Assembly (NCBI GenBank): GCA_037355855.1
Contig: CM074760.1
Coordinates: 3,526,501 to 3,590,500, forward strand
DNA from: Pseudo-nitzschia pungens
Lineage: Eukaryota; Bacillariophyta; Bacillariophyceae; Bacillariales; Bacillariaceae
DNA length: 64,000 nt
Reading direction: 5' to 3'
Part shown: piece after piece, positions 52,907-63,607 of the stretch
Layout of the letters: each line of letters opens with the position of its first letter
Numbering within the stretch: the stretch's first letter is position 1
Made by a program: the position numbers and the translations under genes
The notes under the pieces: generated by a model
Seen by the model: only the letters and a program-made list of their open reading frames with translations
Told to the model about the DNA's origin: nothing
Databases searched by the model: none

Positions 52907-53944
52907 TCAATTTTTAATATCTTGAGAACTCCCTCCACCACAAGCACCATGCATGAATAAACAACCATCGAATTTGACTACTTCTTCATGGGAAATAGAT
53001 TTTATCTGATGTCCGTAACCATCGTTCTTTCGATTGGCATAAAGATTACTGAACCAAGTAACAAGAGGGAAGTAAGGCATCCTCTCATCTCCTTCAACAC
53101 CGGATCGATCTGGGTAGTGTAATGGGATGATAAGCTGATAGAAAAACAGAGCATCATCATCGCGAATCCTCTCGACAGTTAGTCCATGCTTTATCAACTT
53201 ATCTTTGTCAAGACATCCTTTCCTGTTTGTAGGAAAGAGATTATTTTCTGTTCCAGTTCTGTATTTATCTATTCCCTTTTCTGCATTCCATCCTTTGTAG
53301 TGGAACGTCCATCCACTCTCTTTGTGGAATCTAACAGGGCCGGCGTCGATACCTTCAGGTATCGACGCATCCCAAAATGGAATACACCCACTGGGCATAC
53401 AATGATAAAGATATTTCCCTTCTTTGAATTTTGGTTCAAAGTAGTACCTGTTCCATGATCCAGGATTGTCCACTTTTTCGAATGGAGGCTCTCCTTTCTT
53501 CAAACCGGAAGGTCGGAAATCAAGAGGTACCTTAGGGTAATCGATATTCTGTTTATTTAGAATTCCATTCTTACATTCATAAAGCTCATAATCGAAGATA
53601 GAATCAGAATGATTTGCGTTGTTGTATTGTTTTTCTCTGTTTAAAGACGCTACCACATCAAATGATCTTGCTTCTGAACCATCTTCGTCACTGTCTCCTC
53701 CGTCACGACACATATGGTCTTCGGCGTATTGTTGTTCGAAGTATTTGTTTTGAGCATCGATTATTTCTTGTGAAGAAAATTTTGTGGGTTGGATATTATC
53801 ATCAATCCCGACAACAGTAGTATCAGTAGTATCTTCTTCTTGTGTTGTGGTACGAGTAATGGTGCTAAGATCAGAGTGCATGTTGCGAGAAAGTCTCACC
53901 ACCGGCATCGGGGAAGGAGTGTCGTCGTCGTCGTTGGTATTCAT
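52907..53944 (-). CDS. piggyBac-like transposase, N-terminal part
   Basis: 345 codons from ATG 53944 to the TGA at 52907. An acidic, disordered start (MNTNDDDDTPSPMPVVRLS) leads to an unfamiliar domain (YYFEPKFKEGKYLYHCMPSG; SGWTFHYKGWNAEKGID) and then the helical piggyBac N-domain (MPYFPLVTWFSNLYANRKND; VKFDGCLFMHGACGGG). After the stop the same frame reads WDPKDCMYNKTIHRTMS without a gap. The full protein would be about 1070 residues, longer than typical piggyBac (~600). AAT-TGA-TGG could derive from AAT-CGA-TGG by one C-to-T change. Confidence 0.72.
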   Translation of the reverse strand: MNTNDDDDTPSPMPVVRLSRNMHSDLSTITRTTTQEEDTTDTTVVGIDDNIQPTKFSSQEIIDAQNKYFEQQYAEDHMCRDGGDSDEDGSEARSFDVVASLNREKQYNNANHSDSIFDYELYECKNGILNKQNIDYPKVPLDFRPSGLKKGEPPFEKVDNPGSWNRYYFEPKFKEGKYLYHCMPSGCIPFWDASIPEGIDAGPVRFHKESGWTFHYKGWNAEKGIDKYRTGTENNLFPTNRKGCLDKDKLIKHGLTVERIRDDDALFFYQLIIPLHYPDRSGVEGDERMPYFPLVTWFSNLYANRKNDGYGHQIKSISHEEVVKFDGCLFMHGACGGGSSQDIKN

Positions 53945-55206
53945 GATTGTCGTGTCGATATCGATTCTTTCAGGTTGATTGTTGTGTTACAAAGAAAAGA
54001 AAAATCAAACGCTACTACTGAGTAAATCAACAAACTCAACAAACAGTCTTACTATTGTCTTGACAAGAATTCTGTTGATCCAATAACAATACAATTGTCA
54101 TCGGACCATTTGTTCCTGACACCACCTTTTATGCTTTTCTGTAAGTGTTCGGTACATTTTAGATTGTGGAAACACAGGAAAAGAAGCCAAAATCTGATGT
54201 CGGTTAGATTGTTTTTGGCGCACCAGAATATATTTCGAAATTTGAGTAAAATAAGACTCATCAGATTAACATTAAACTGTTATTTGACTAATACGATCAG
54301 GAATATAGGATGGTCCTAAAACAACTGGTCACCAGTAGATTTTTCCGCCGCAGCTAAACGATATGAAGAACAAGTAAGTTTACTTGTAACCTTATTCGTA
54401 AGTTACGCTTGTTCCAGATTTCGTTCCAATCACCCCTGATTTATACGTCATACGTAGTAAGGTTTACTTCGTATTTAGTACGTAGTAGTAGTACAGTATG
54501 CAATAAGTTCACCAGTACATACTACAGTTTTACGTAGTGGAAGGACGTAATAAGTATTTTTTTCGGCAAGGAAAAACTTTAACAAATCTACGTGTAATTA
54601 CAGTAAACCTTACGTACCGATATGAACTGGCGTTGGGTTTCGTTTTACTAACTGTACCCGGTAGGTTACGAGTAACTTAGTGGTCTAAATACTAAATACA
54701 GTACGGTATCATTTTTTTTTGGCATCGGCGAGTTAAAAGTGCAACAGAACAAGAACTTCGTAATAAAAAGAGATTATTGACACCTACGGTATCAGTTACG
54801 TACTCGTACCGTTACACAACATGCAACTGGCGTAAGATCTTACCGTGACCTTACGGTAATTAATTATCTTTTGGATTTGTCCATCAAACGAAAAATACCG
54901 GTAGTTGTTCCGTTCGTAAGGTTACTTACGGTATTATCTGGTATGGATTATGGATACCCAATCACTAGTGCCTTACGTGTAAGTTGTACGTAATATATCT
55001 TTTTTGTCATGGCAGAATGCATCAAAATCTTTTTTTCTATTCATAAAAGTAAACCTTACCAGTAATTATTCAGGTACAAGTAAGATTACCGGGTAATTAC
55101 TTGTACCTGATGGCGGTATTCCGATTACACTAAAAAATAATAGTGGAATCTGAATAACAATCATACCCGTGCAACGCAAAATTGGATTGTGTGAACACGA
55201 CAAGCC
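53945..55206. other. Intergenic region upstream of transposase and of phospholipase gene
   Basis: No gene seen. The 54400-55100 stretch is rich in GTACGTAA, TTACGGTA and ACCGGTA words like other gene-flanking intervals here. Confidence 0.45.
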
Positions 55207-57561
55207 ATGATTAACTCTAACAACCTTGCTCGTCTCTGGATCATCGTTGCTCTCGCATTCGGTTTGGGACGAAACTTTGCGATAGCGGAACAAGAAGAGA
55301 ACTGCGAGTCAGATAGCATAGATTGTAATGCACGAGCACTGCTATGGTCGTCCACCGGTGGCGGATGGAGGGCCATGTTTGCAGATATTGGATACGCAAA
55401 TATGTTTCGTCAAGCCGGCTTGTTTGACGAAACATCCACCCGGTTCAATGCAGTGGTAGGTAATCAATACTATTGAAATGTCCCTCTAATCGGTTCGTTT
55501 GTGTGCATCTTATTATTATTATTTTTATTTGTGATGATTCGTTTTTTGACGTTCGATATAAACGGTTGTATCGCAGGATCATTGATTTGTGTAAATGAAA
55601 TAAATAGCTCATGTCCGTTTGTTCTTCTGATTCATTTACGCATCTCGACGGGTTTCTCATGATGCAATAGGCAACGGTTTCTGGTGGATCCTGGTTCTCG
55701 ACGCAGCTCTTTTATTCACACGAATTCTACAACCAAGTCATCCTAGCCCAAACTCCCGAGGAGTTGGAAGAGTTTGCTCTGAAGTGGATGGGAACATACG
55801 TCGAGATGTCCGTTACTTCAAGCGAAGAAAGCCGAGGTGTGTGCAGGATTGACGAGATCGACGAGATCGACAATATCAGCAGTGATCAAAATGACAGTAA
55901 AATCGACGGTTTGAAATATGTCTGTCAACTTCTAGTCGAGAACGACGCAAGTTGGGCCGTTTTCATCCAACGTCTGCTTGAGGGAGCCTCCACGAACTAC
56001 GGTGATCCTGGATTCGTGGACACAATTGCGAGCCCCGAGAATCGGATCGAAGCAATGCAAAATACCGATTTGTTGATCCAGATTGCTTTGGCGCCAAATT
56101 CTTTGGTCCGAGAAAGCAATAAAGTGGCGTATTTGGGTTACCGCGACGATACGGGCGCGAACGCAGACCCCCAATTGTTCACTACGATACTATCTGCAGC
56201 ATGGGTAGTGACCAACGAATCAGCAGACTTTTGGTACAATACCGATGACGTGACAGACAAACTTGAAGTATTCACGGCACCAACTGCCGTGAAGTATTCT
56301 TGGAATGACTGGGATCCTTTTTTTCTGTATCCCGGAACAGGTGGGACTATCACAATTGATGCCTCCGATGTGATCACAACAAATATCGATGACATCAAAG
56401 AGGAACGAACATTGCGAACCCCCTTCGGTGGGGCGGAAACAACGACGGTCTTACAAGTTGCCGCAGCTAGCTCGGCTGCAGAGGGCGGTTCATCACCTGC
56501 CGCGCCTTCCATTTACTCGCAGCATTTCTCCATCGGTCGTCACTCGATGGAGGAGAACAAAGTTCAGTGGTGGAAGCGAGTCTTGGCTGGGATTGCCTCG
56601 GGTTTTCTGGGCGCTGTCGTTTTTGGCTCCGCCGTATATTGTGTGAACGAATGGAGAAGACGAGGTTACAGCCCGACCGACGTCGGTGAGGATGGCATGG
56701 AAAACAAAACCTTTTGTGTGATTCTTGCATCCGGTTCAACGGTTGGACTTATTGTTGGTCTATTAGTAGGATTCTTCTATGGACTTGGTACCACCGCTAT
56801 TCCCGCGATGTTTAATATAGTAATCGGTAGCCTTTATCAGAGAGGCACGTTTGATGATGCTGCAGTGTGTTCTCAATGGCCCAACAAATGCGGAGAGCAA
56901 GACGCTATTTTGATTGATGGATATTACGTTGACAATCCTGCAGTCGTTATCAATGTTGGAAATTATCTGCAAAAGAATGGAGTGAACACGAATGAAACAC
57001 TGAAGATAATTGTCACAAATACCAACGATGTTTGGGATGATGAATGGAACTTTGGTCAGATTTTACAGTAAGTTATGTTTCGAAGCTAATGAGTTCTGTA
57101 ACGGGCGGGCAGCAATGATTATCCCGGAGCACTCTATCCTCGCTTCTGTTTACTAATGCGTTGCTTTCTTTAGATACTTCTCTACGACTTTCAACGAAGG
57201 AGTGGATCCCGGTGGCTTTGTGTGGGTACCCGGACAGTATGCACCGACCCGCTCGCCTCAAATCTTTGAAGAATATCTCGACAAAGATGGACTGAACGCT
57301 GCGCTTGAATCCATTCCGAATTCCGAAATGACGACGGCTAGGTTGAAAGCAACTACCATCGACAACCCTTCCTTTGGTACATTGGCCGGACAACCTATGG
57401 ATATTCTGCTTCTGAACCTGAATGAAAACATCCCAACGTCGATAATTCAAAAGGGTACTCCCATGAAGTATACCCAACCCTTGGCGGACATGACGAAACA
57501 TGTTGCATTCAATGAAGAGTTGTTGAAACGAGTCAAAGACTTTGTCGGTGTTGCTTCCTAG
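55207..57561 (+). CDS. Cytosolic-PLA2/phospholipase-B-like lipase with signal peptide and internal membrane spans
   Basis: Three exons: 55207-55455, 55671-57067 and 57174-57561 (introns 55456-55670, GTAGGT...CAATAG; 57068-57173, GTAAGT...TTTAG), giving 677 residues. Residues 1-27 form a signal peptide (LWIIVALAFGLGRNFAIA). The catalytic signature is split by intron 1: an oxyanion-type WSSTGGGWRAMF (~46-57), then ATVSGGSWFST, with Ser87 as the probable nucleophile (GLSGGSW in fungal phospholipase B). The partner Asp is in LIDGYYVDNPAV (Asp499). Group IV PLA2/PLB enzymes release fatty acids from phospholipids with this Ser-Asp dyad. Unusually, two strong hydrophobic spans (VLAGIASGFLGAVVFGSAVY ~387-406; VILASGSTVGLIVGLLVGFF ~432-451) lie between the Ser and the Asp. 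Splice joins keep phase and restore motifs, so the model is firm; substrate is unknown. Confidence 0.87.
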
Positions 57562-58560
57562 TAGAGCGAAAGGTAGGAAAATGCAACCATTGCATAGCTC
57601 TGGCTGTCGGTAACAGTCTTTTCTCTATGGCAGAGTATTGAATACTTCAGAGTAGTCAATACGTTACATCTTGGGTATGTCTTGTATCAATTGGGTCAAA
57701 ACTAATTGTTAAACCAAAGTTTTGAAGTAGGGAGCTGGAGTTTGTTGTGGAATTGACCAAAGAAGCTCCACCAAAAAAAATCAGTTTTTGTTTGTTGTGT
57801 GATAAGAATGTTTGTAATGATGATAATATTATGTGTAAGACAAAATCTTTGAAAGTTGATGATAGATAGCATTGGGTTTGGAGACAGTTTATTCCCTAGC
57901 AATGCTGAGTGCCTCTAGTAGTTCTCTTTTCAAGACTTTTCGTTTGTTCCAAGACGGAATCCCTGGTTTGACTCTCAAAAGGTGATGTTTTGCCTTCTGT
58001 GCTTTGGGGTGGCTGATTTGTGGTAACGTTGGTTTTGTTCAATCAACCAGCATCATCATCAATGCATTCAAAAGTAAAGTACATATGTTGTCCACAATCT
58101 TGATTGTATTCACTCCTCATATCTCAAAACATTGAAGAAGAATCTAAAGGATTGGATGTGTCTAGCAGGTGTCTAAGGTTCTTGTGGGGTCAAACTGTGT
58201 ATTGCAAGGTAATTCTGAGGTGTTGAGGGAGCAAACCCCACCAGCACCAAAATATCCACCACCAGATTCTGTGTCCTAGTAGAAATGAAAGCACAACCTT
58301 TACTCTTATTTGTTCCTGTCAAAACAGAATGTGATAATCTTCTTGTCTCTCTTGTGATGACATCTTGCATAACACGGTAACATACAAGTAGTACTTCTAA
58401 GAATTTCAAGTAGTTGCATAGAACTGTTATCTCTGTACATACAACACAATACCTTCAATGATTACAATACTAATAGTTGGCAATGCCCTTGTCAATCAAT
58501 AGGGGGGCATGATGGAGCGCTTAGTTTGAAGGTGATAAGAACATAAGAAGTGAGAGCTGA
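57562..58560. other. 3' flank of phospholipase gene and unannotated spacer
   Basis: AT-rich with no gene recognised. A 78-codon minus frame near 58173-58409 has no features. Confidence 0.45.
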
Positions 58561-59100
58561 GCTGCCCTCAGCTCCTGTAGTGTAGCTCTGTAGAGCTCAG
58601 TAATGTAGTGCATGCAGCAGTGTAGCATACGGAGTAGCGCACAGAGTAGCATTGAGCGGAGTTTTTCAATTGTGTGCTAGCCTGCTTGCTTGCTAGCGCG
58701 CTCGGTAAGTTGCTTGCCTGCTAACTGTCATGGCTGGGTACCCAGTTATAGTACTTATCCTACACAATAACCATACCCCAATGGTGGTTGGATATTAGCA
58801 CGCTGTATGGTATTCAGCAGTATCTAGTAGCATACAGCATCCAACCTGAACCCTGGAGCACCATGCTACAGTGTGTGCTAATGGTGCTATACCCAGGTTT
58901 CTGTAACTAGTACAAATTGTACACAAAAACCCTGGTCACTTGGTGTTAGCACCCCATAGCACCTTGGAATAAGCTTGTTGCTAAGCCTGCTACTAAGCAC
59001 ACAGTCTAGCACCTTGTAGTCAGTTATTGGAGGCTAATACCTGTAGCCCCAGTACAGTACCCAACACAGGAGTCTTAGCATAGTATCATCTTCACACAGT
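58560..59100 (-). repeat. Second copy (inverted) of the 43090-43610 dispersed repeat
   Basis: In reverse complement, ACTCCTGTGTTGGGTACTG, GGGGCTACAGG and GGTGCTAGACTGTGTGCTTA match 43120-43260, and the stretch to CATGACAGTTAGC matches 43540-43610. The 12-bp expansion is absent here. Confidence 0.7.
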
Positions 59101-59340
59101 AGTATTTCCTCCTTTGAGAGTGGCCCAGAAGTCTTTGTTCCCTTTCAAACATTGCTGATCAAAATACCCCATCATCTATTGAAAAAGGAAGAGCAAGGAT
59201 TGTTATTAGGCTTGTATGTTGGAGAAGAAACAGCAGCTGGAGAGTATTGGCAATATTCCTCCAGAGACAAAGGAGTCCAACAGCAGATTTCTTTGTTTGG
59301 TCCAGTGAGAAATTTGATCTTGGTCAAAATAGGACATGCT

Positions 59341-59650
59341 TGTTACATGCTAGCGTAGGCTAGAAATGTTACAAATGAATTATTAACCAAATCCCACATG
59401 GGAATCAGGTATCATAAAAGTATTCGTATATGAATATCTGGTATGTATAGACAAGCAGGCAGGAAGGAGCGATCATGCGATTAAGGTTACATACAAGATA
59501 TATGTTATGTACAAGGATGTAGATTATATGAGGAGATCGCGATGACATCATCGCTCATTATTCTCTCTCTTTAAATCTAATCCCATCTTGTAAAGTATGA
59601 AATAACACACAATTTAATACTACTCCGAATTTCTACCTTAGAGTGTTACA
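59341..59650 (+). repeat. E4 5' LTR
   Basis: Aligns to the reverse complement of the E1 LTRs along its whole length, with more substitutions. Confidence 0.88.
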
Positions 59651-59802
59651 CAGTAATTACTGTCTGCTTCACGTAGGAACAGTAGTAGAATTCAGTACTG
59701 AACTCTCAAATCCACAAAATACCCACAGCCTCAACAACAGAGGCAACTTGTATCCTTGACAACAGCTTCTCCTGTTATCTCAACCACTCCTGTCAAATCA
59801 AC

Positions 59803-60634
59803 CATGGCAGGCCTTTACAGAGATCCCCCCATCGCTTACAAGAGCCCTTTTTGATTGAACCAAGCCCAAACTCTTCACCCTGTACAACGTCGACGAAGAT
59901 AAAACCGACAGCATGAAGGTCCTGCTCTTTACGGAACAAGGAGGCTTCGAAGAACTACTCTTTGTGGAGGAGTCCTTTTGAAATGCCACTAGCATTCTCC
60001 AGCTCCCAATCAACAAATATCTGACACACTTCAGTTGCTGTCTCACCACAGACACTCAAAGCAAGTGGAACGACATGATCAGGGATCCCCTGGATCCAGC
60101 AGAGTTTCAATATGAACAGGAAGAATTAGGAGGCTTTGAACAAGCCATTCTTGACTTTACCAAGCTCTACTGCAATGCCAGAGATGCTAGGGATATCATG
60201 CACACTTATCTTTGAAGTTCCAAATGCCGAAAGACTCCCTCCATGACTTGTAAAGAGCACGCCAATTGGATTCTAATCCTCATGAAATACACCCAGAAGC
60301 TAGAGGGAAGCAGTGCTCCTCTCTCTCGCGTGGAGAAACTGACTATCCTGCTCCACTCCTTTCCCTCAGCATGGATCGAAAACTGCACGATCATCCACAG
60401 TGAAATACAAGACAACACTACATTTCAATTCATTGTGGACCACATGAGCTGCACCAAGTCTTTTCACACTCATGTCCGCATCATCATCTCGAAAAGCAAT
60501 GAAGCCTTCCAGGCCCACATGAATGCTGCACTCGAAGCAACCAAAGAGCAATACCACTCTGAACATGGTGGTTGAACCAAAAGGAGTACTATCAATGGGG
60601 AACTATCGATGGGGAACTTGTGTGGCTCCCCTGA
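59803..60634 (+). pseudogene. E4 Gag, decayed
   Basis: Starts MAGLYRDPPIAYKSP. A one-base gain near 59850 shifts the frame, and several CpG sites are now TpG or CpA, creating stops: TTCGATCGAACC (E2) reads TTTTTGATTGAACC here, TTCCGGAACGCC reads TTTTGAAATGCC, and CTTCGA reads CTTTGA after MHTYL. The zinc-motif region is deleted (VDHMSC is followed directly by TKSFHTH). It ends VWLP-TGA. Confidence 0.85.
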
Positions 60635-60737
60635 GTCTCCAAAGGCTCCAAGCCTATCAAAAAGCCCCGTCTTCCACCAAACCACCAGCAATCACCTTGC
60701 CTCCAGCTCCCCTGGAACTGGATGCCAGACCAGTTTT

Positions 60738-61270
60738 AGGTCTTCTTTTTGAGGCCTTGTGATAGTATGATGGGTATGGATTTTTCCCATCAAAATACAC
60801 AACCTTCCAGAACAAAGATAGTTTTTGATGCATGGACCTAGGAATTTCTTATTCCACTTCTTCAGTTTGAGGGTATCCCCCTAAATTTACTATTTTCCAA
60901 AAGAAGCTTGCATTTTTTGGATTGAAAAAAGTGTGGCTTTTTATGGGACTGAAAAACTCATATTTTTGTTCCAGAAAAAAAATGTATACTCAGCAAAAAA
61001 CACGTGTTGGAAGAAAAAGAATGCAAGTTTTCAGCCAAACAATGGGATTTTCTTCCGGAGCAATCAGACTTAGAAAAATGCACACAACAGGATTAAGTTC
61101 TCCACAACTCAAATCGGACCTAGAAAAATGCACACAACAGGATTAAGTTCTCCACAACTCAAAATTATTTGGGGGCTGAGGGGAAATCATATCAACTACG
61201 AAGTAATTTTTATGCATAACTAATAGTAACTTGCGCACATAATAAAATTAATTTTATTATGCACCTAATT
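60738..61270. other. Spacer with a 51-bp tandem duplication
   Basis: The segment TAGAAAAATGCACACAACAG...CCACAACTCAAA occurs twice in a row (about 61069-61166). No gene. Confidence 0.6.
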
Positions 61271-61284
61271 AATGGATAATTACC

Positions 61285-61435
61285 GAATTAATTACGCAAT
61301 TAATTACGCAATTAATTACGCAATTAATTACGCAATTAATTACGCAATTAATTACGCAATTAATTACGCAATTAATTACGCAATTAATTAGGCAACTAAT
61401 TACGCAATTAATTGCGAACTAATTACGCAACTAAT
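61285..61435. repeat. 12-bp microsatellite-like (CGCAATTAATTA)n
   Basis: About nine to ten near-perfect copies of CGCAATTAATTA, fading into variants on the right. Confidence 0.93.
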
Positions 61436-61474
61436 CACACAAGATTATTTCTTAAGAAAGGGCAAAAAATAGTA

Positions 61475-61560
61475 GAGACCATTAAGAGGGGCTATCAGCA
61501 TCACTGAAAGGGGCAATCAGCATCACTGAAAGGGGCTATAAGGGTCACTCAAGAGCAGTG
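61475..61560. repeat. AAAGGGGCAATCAGCATCACTG short tandem
   Basis: Three ~25-bp units (GGGGCTATCAGCATCACTGA, GGGGCAATCAGCATCACTGA, GGGGCTATAAGGGTCACTCA). Confidence 0.6.
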
Positions 61561-61879
61561 CCCCTTTCACAACCTTGTATCAGTAATAGATGACTTTAGA
61601 CTTGTTCAAAACCTCATTTTTATTGAATATTCTTGTTTACAACACTTTAAACCATAATGCAGGTATTTGAAATAAAGATTGAAATTGATTTTTGACAGAG
61701 TTATTACAATCTGAAGATAAGGTATTTTAACTAGTGTTTGTTAGTTAAAAACAAATAGAGAGAAATTTTTTTGAGACAGGTTTTGTTAGTTGTGCCATGC
61801 ATAGGTAATTTTTTCCTTCGCGCAGTGGCGCACCCCTTTCTATTATCACCCCTGACACCCACCGGTTTTGCAAATCACT

Positions 61880-62390
61880 GTATTAAATCACTGTATTTTG
61901 CTCTTGCAAATCACTGTATTTTGCTGCTCGCTCTCGCAAATCACTTTATTTTCACTGTGTACCGTATCCTCGCAGAATCACTCTTTTTGTGCTCCACTCA
62001 CTATTTTCTTCAGGAATAACACAAATCACTGCTGTTTCGATTCACAATCCGACTTATTTTGAGCAGAGTTGCTTTATTGCACTCCGTCCCGAGAACGAAG
62101 AGAACCCCTACGGTAGGCTCTTGGCTCATTGTACTTTAGTCCGAATAACGTCCTTTTGCTGGCAAAAGAAGGAATACCTATTGGTAGGACTTTAACACGC
62201 ACTAGTTCTTTGTTTTTGTGACATAGGATTAAGAAGAGAACGACAGTGTTCTTCGTTTCCTGCCCTTCTCCCTACTATCCATTCCTAGCCGGTAAGTGAT
62301 TCCAACCAACCGGGTGTATTTGATTCCGTTTCTTTCAATCGAAGCCTTTGTTCCTTTCAACGACCTCACAATCCTACGATAATCATTCTC
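61880..62390 (+). repeat. Dispersed repeat H, copy 2 (uninterrupted)
   Basis: Reverse-complement match to 42761-43015 and 26000-26212. It passes without interruption through the point where E2 inserted in the other copy (near 62165-62170, AATACCTATTGG), giving an empty-site reference. Confidence 0.82.
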
Positions 62391-62394
62391 CTTA

Positions 62395-62830
62395 GTACGA
62401 TCGATTCCAAGCCGGTGTGGTATTCATTCCCCCTACGATTGATTCCAAGCCGATGTGGTAGTCATTCCCCTCACGATCGATTCCAAGCCGGTGTGGTAGA
62501 TCAATTCCAAGCTGATGTGGTAGTCATTCCCCCTACGATCGATCGATTCCAAGTCTGTGTGGTATTCATTCCCCCTCACGATCGATTCCAAGCTGGTGTG
62601 GTATCCATTCCCCTTACGATCGATTCCAAGCCGGTGTGGTATTCTTTCCCCCCACGATCGATTCCAAGCCGGTGTGGTATTCATTCCCGCTACGACCGAT
62701 CGATTCCAAGTCTGTGTTGTATTCATCCCCTCTACGATCGATTCCAAGTCTGTGTGGTAGTCATTCCCCCTTATGATCGACCGATTCCAAGCCTTTGGTT
62801 TGTTCCCTTCAACCACTACGATCCTTCGAT
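62395..62830 (+). repeat. ~38-bp minisatellite GATTCCAAGCCGGTGTGGTA..., about 10 copies
   Basis: Units GATTCCAAGCCGGTGTGGTA-TTCATTCCCCCTACGATC, some with CGATCGATC at the junction. The same minisatellite with fewer copies is at 25855-26000 in the other H copy. Open frames on either strand are repeat translations. Confidence 0.9.
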
Positions 62831-63059
62831 CCAAGCCGGTATGTGATTCCAAGTCGGTGGACGACCAATACGAGCCTTGCTGAGTGACACGACTGAGGGT
62901 ACAAGGTATGTTTAGTTCAATAAAAATACTTTCATATTTTTTGCTGTAGTCTGTAGGAATATGTGACCATGCTTTTATCATCAGTAGTTGCGGTTGAGTC
63001 TGTTGATTGCTGCGTTTGTTCCTTTCTTCCCAGCCGGCGGTTTGTTCTTTAACACCTAC

Positions 63060-63530
63060 AATTTTAGTCGGTGGTTTGTTCCTCCTTTCAACCCCTACTA
63101 CGATCCTTCGATCCAAGCCGGTGGTTTGTTCCTTTCAACCCCTACTACGATCCTTCGATCCAAGCCGGTGTCATCCCCCTCCTACGATTGGATTTATTGA
63201 ACCCTACGATTGAGTTGATTCCAAGCTGGTGTCTTCTCCCTCCTACCATTGATCTTCTAGAAGGAGTTAGATCCTGGTTCAAAGCATATTCTCCATCTAC
63301 AGGCATCAGAGGAGCCATTCATTTGTGGCCTGTTTCGATTCTGGGGTGTCTGTCCCCTACGATTTCTCCTATGCTTCGAAGCCGGTGTGGGATGGATCCG
63401 GTGTGGCGTTTCTGTCGCCTACTAGTATTTCTCCTATGATTCCAAGCCGGTGTGGGATTTCTGTCCCCTACGATATCTCATATGATTCTAAGCCGGTCTG
63501 CGAAGTCTGTCCCATACGATTCCAAGCTAA
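63060..63530 (+). repeat. Further CCAAGCCGGTG-type minisatellites
   Basis: Two to three ~47-bp units (GGTTTGTTCC...CAACCCCTACTACGATCC) at 63068-63170 and four units with CCAAGCCGGTGTGGGATTTCT at 63375-63520. Confidence 0.75.
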
Positions 63531-63607
63531 TCAAATACTTAGTATCTAATTTACATACAATTCTAGTACGTGTATTCCAAAATAGAAAAATTAATCAAGG
63601 AGCAACA

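Larger units (their letters stand above)
59341..60737 (+). mobile_element. Gypsy fragment E4 (LTR plus decayed gag)
   Basis: An LTR of 310 bp (59341-59650, TGTTACATGCTAGCG...GAGTGTTACA) in the same family as E1, followed by ACAGTAATTACTGT, a leader, a broken gag and about 100 bp corresponding to the start of pol. The rest and the 3' LTR are absent. Confidence 0.87.
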
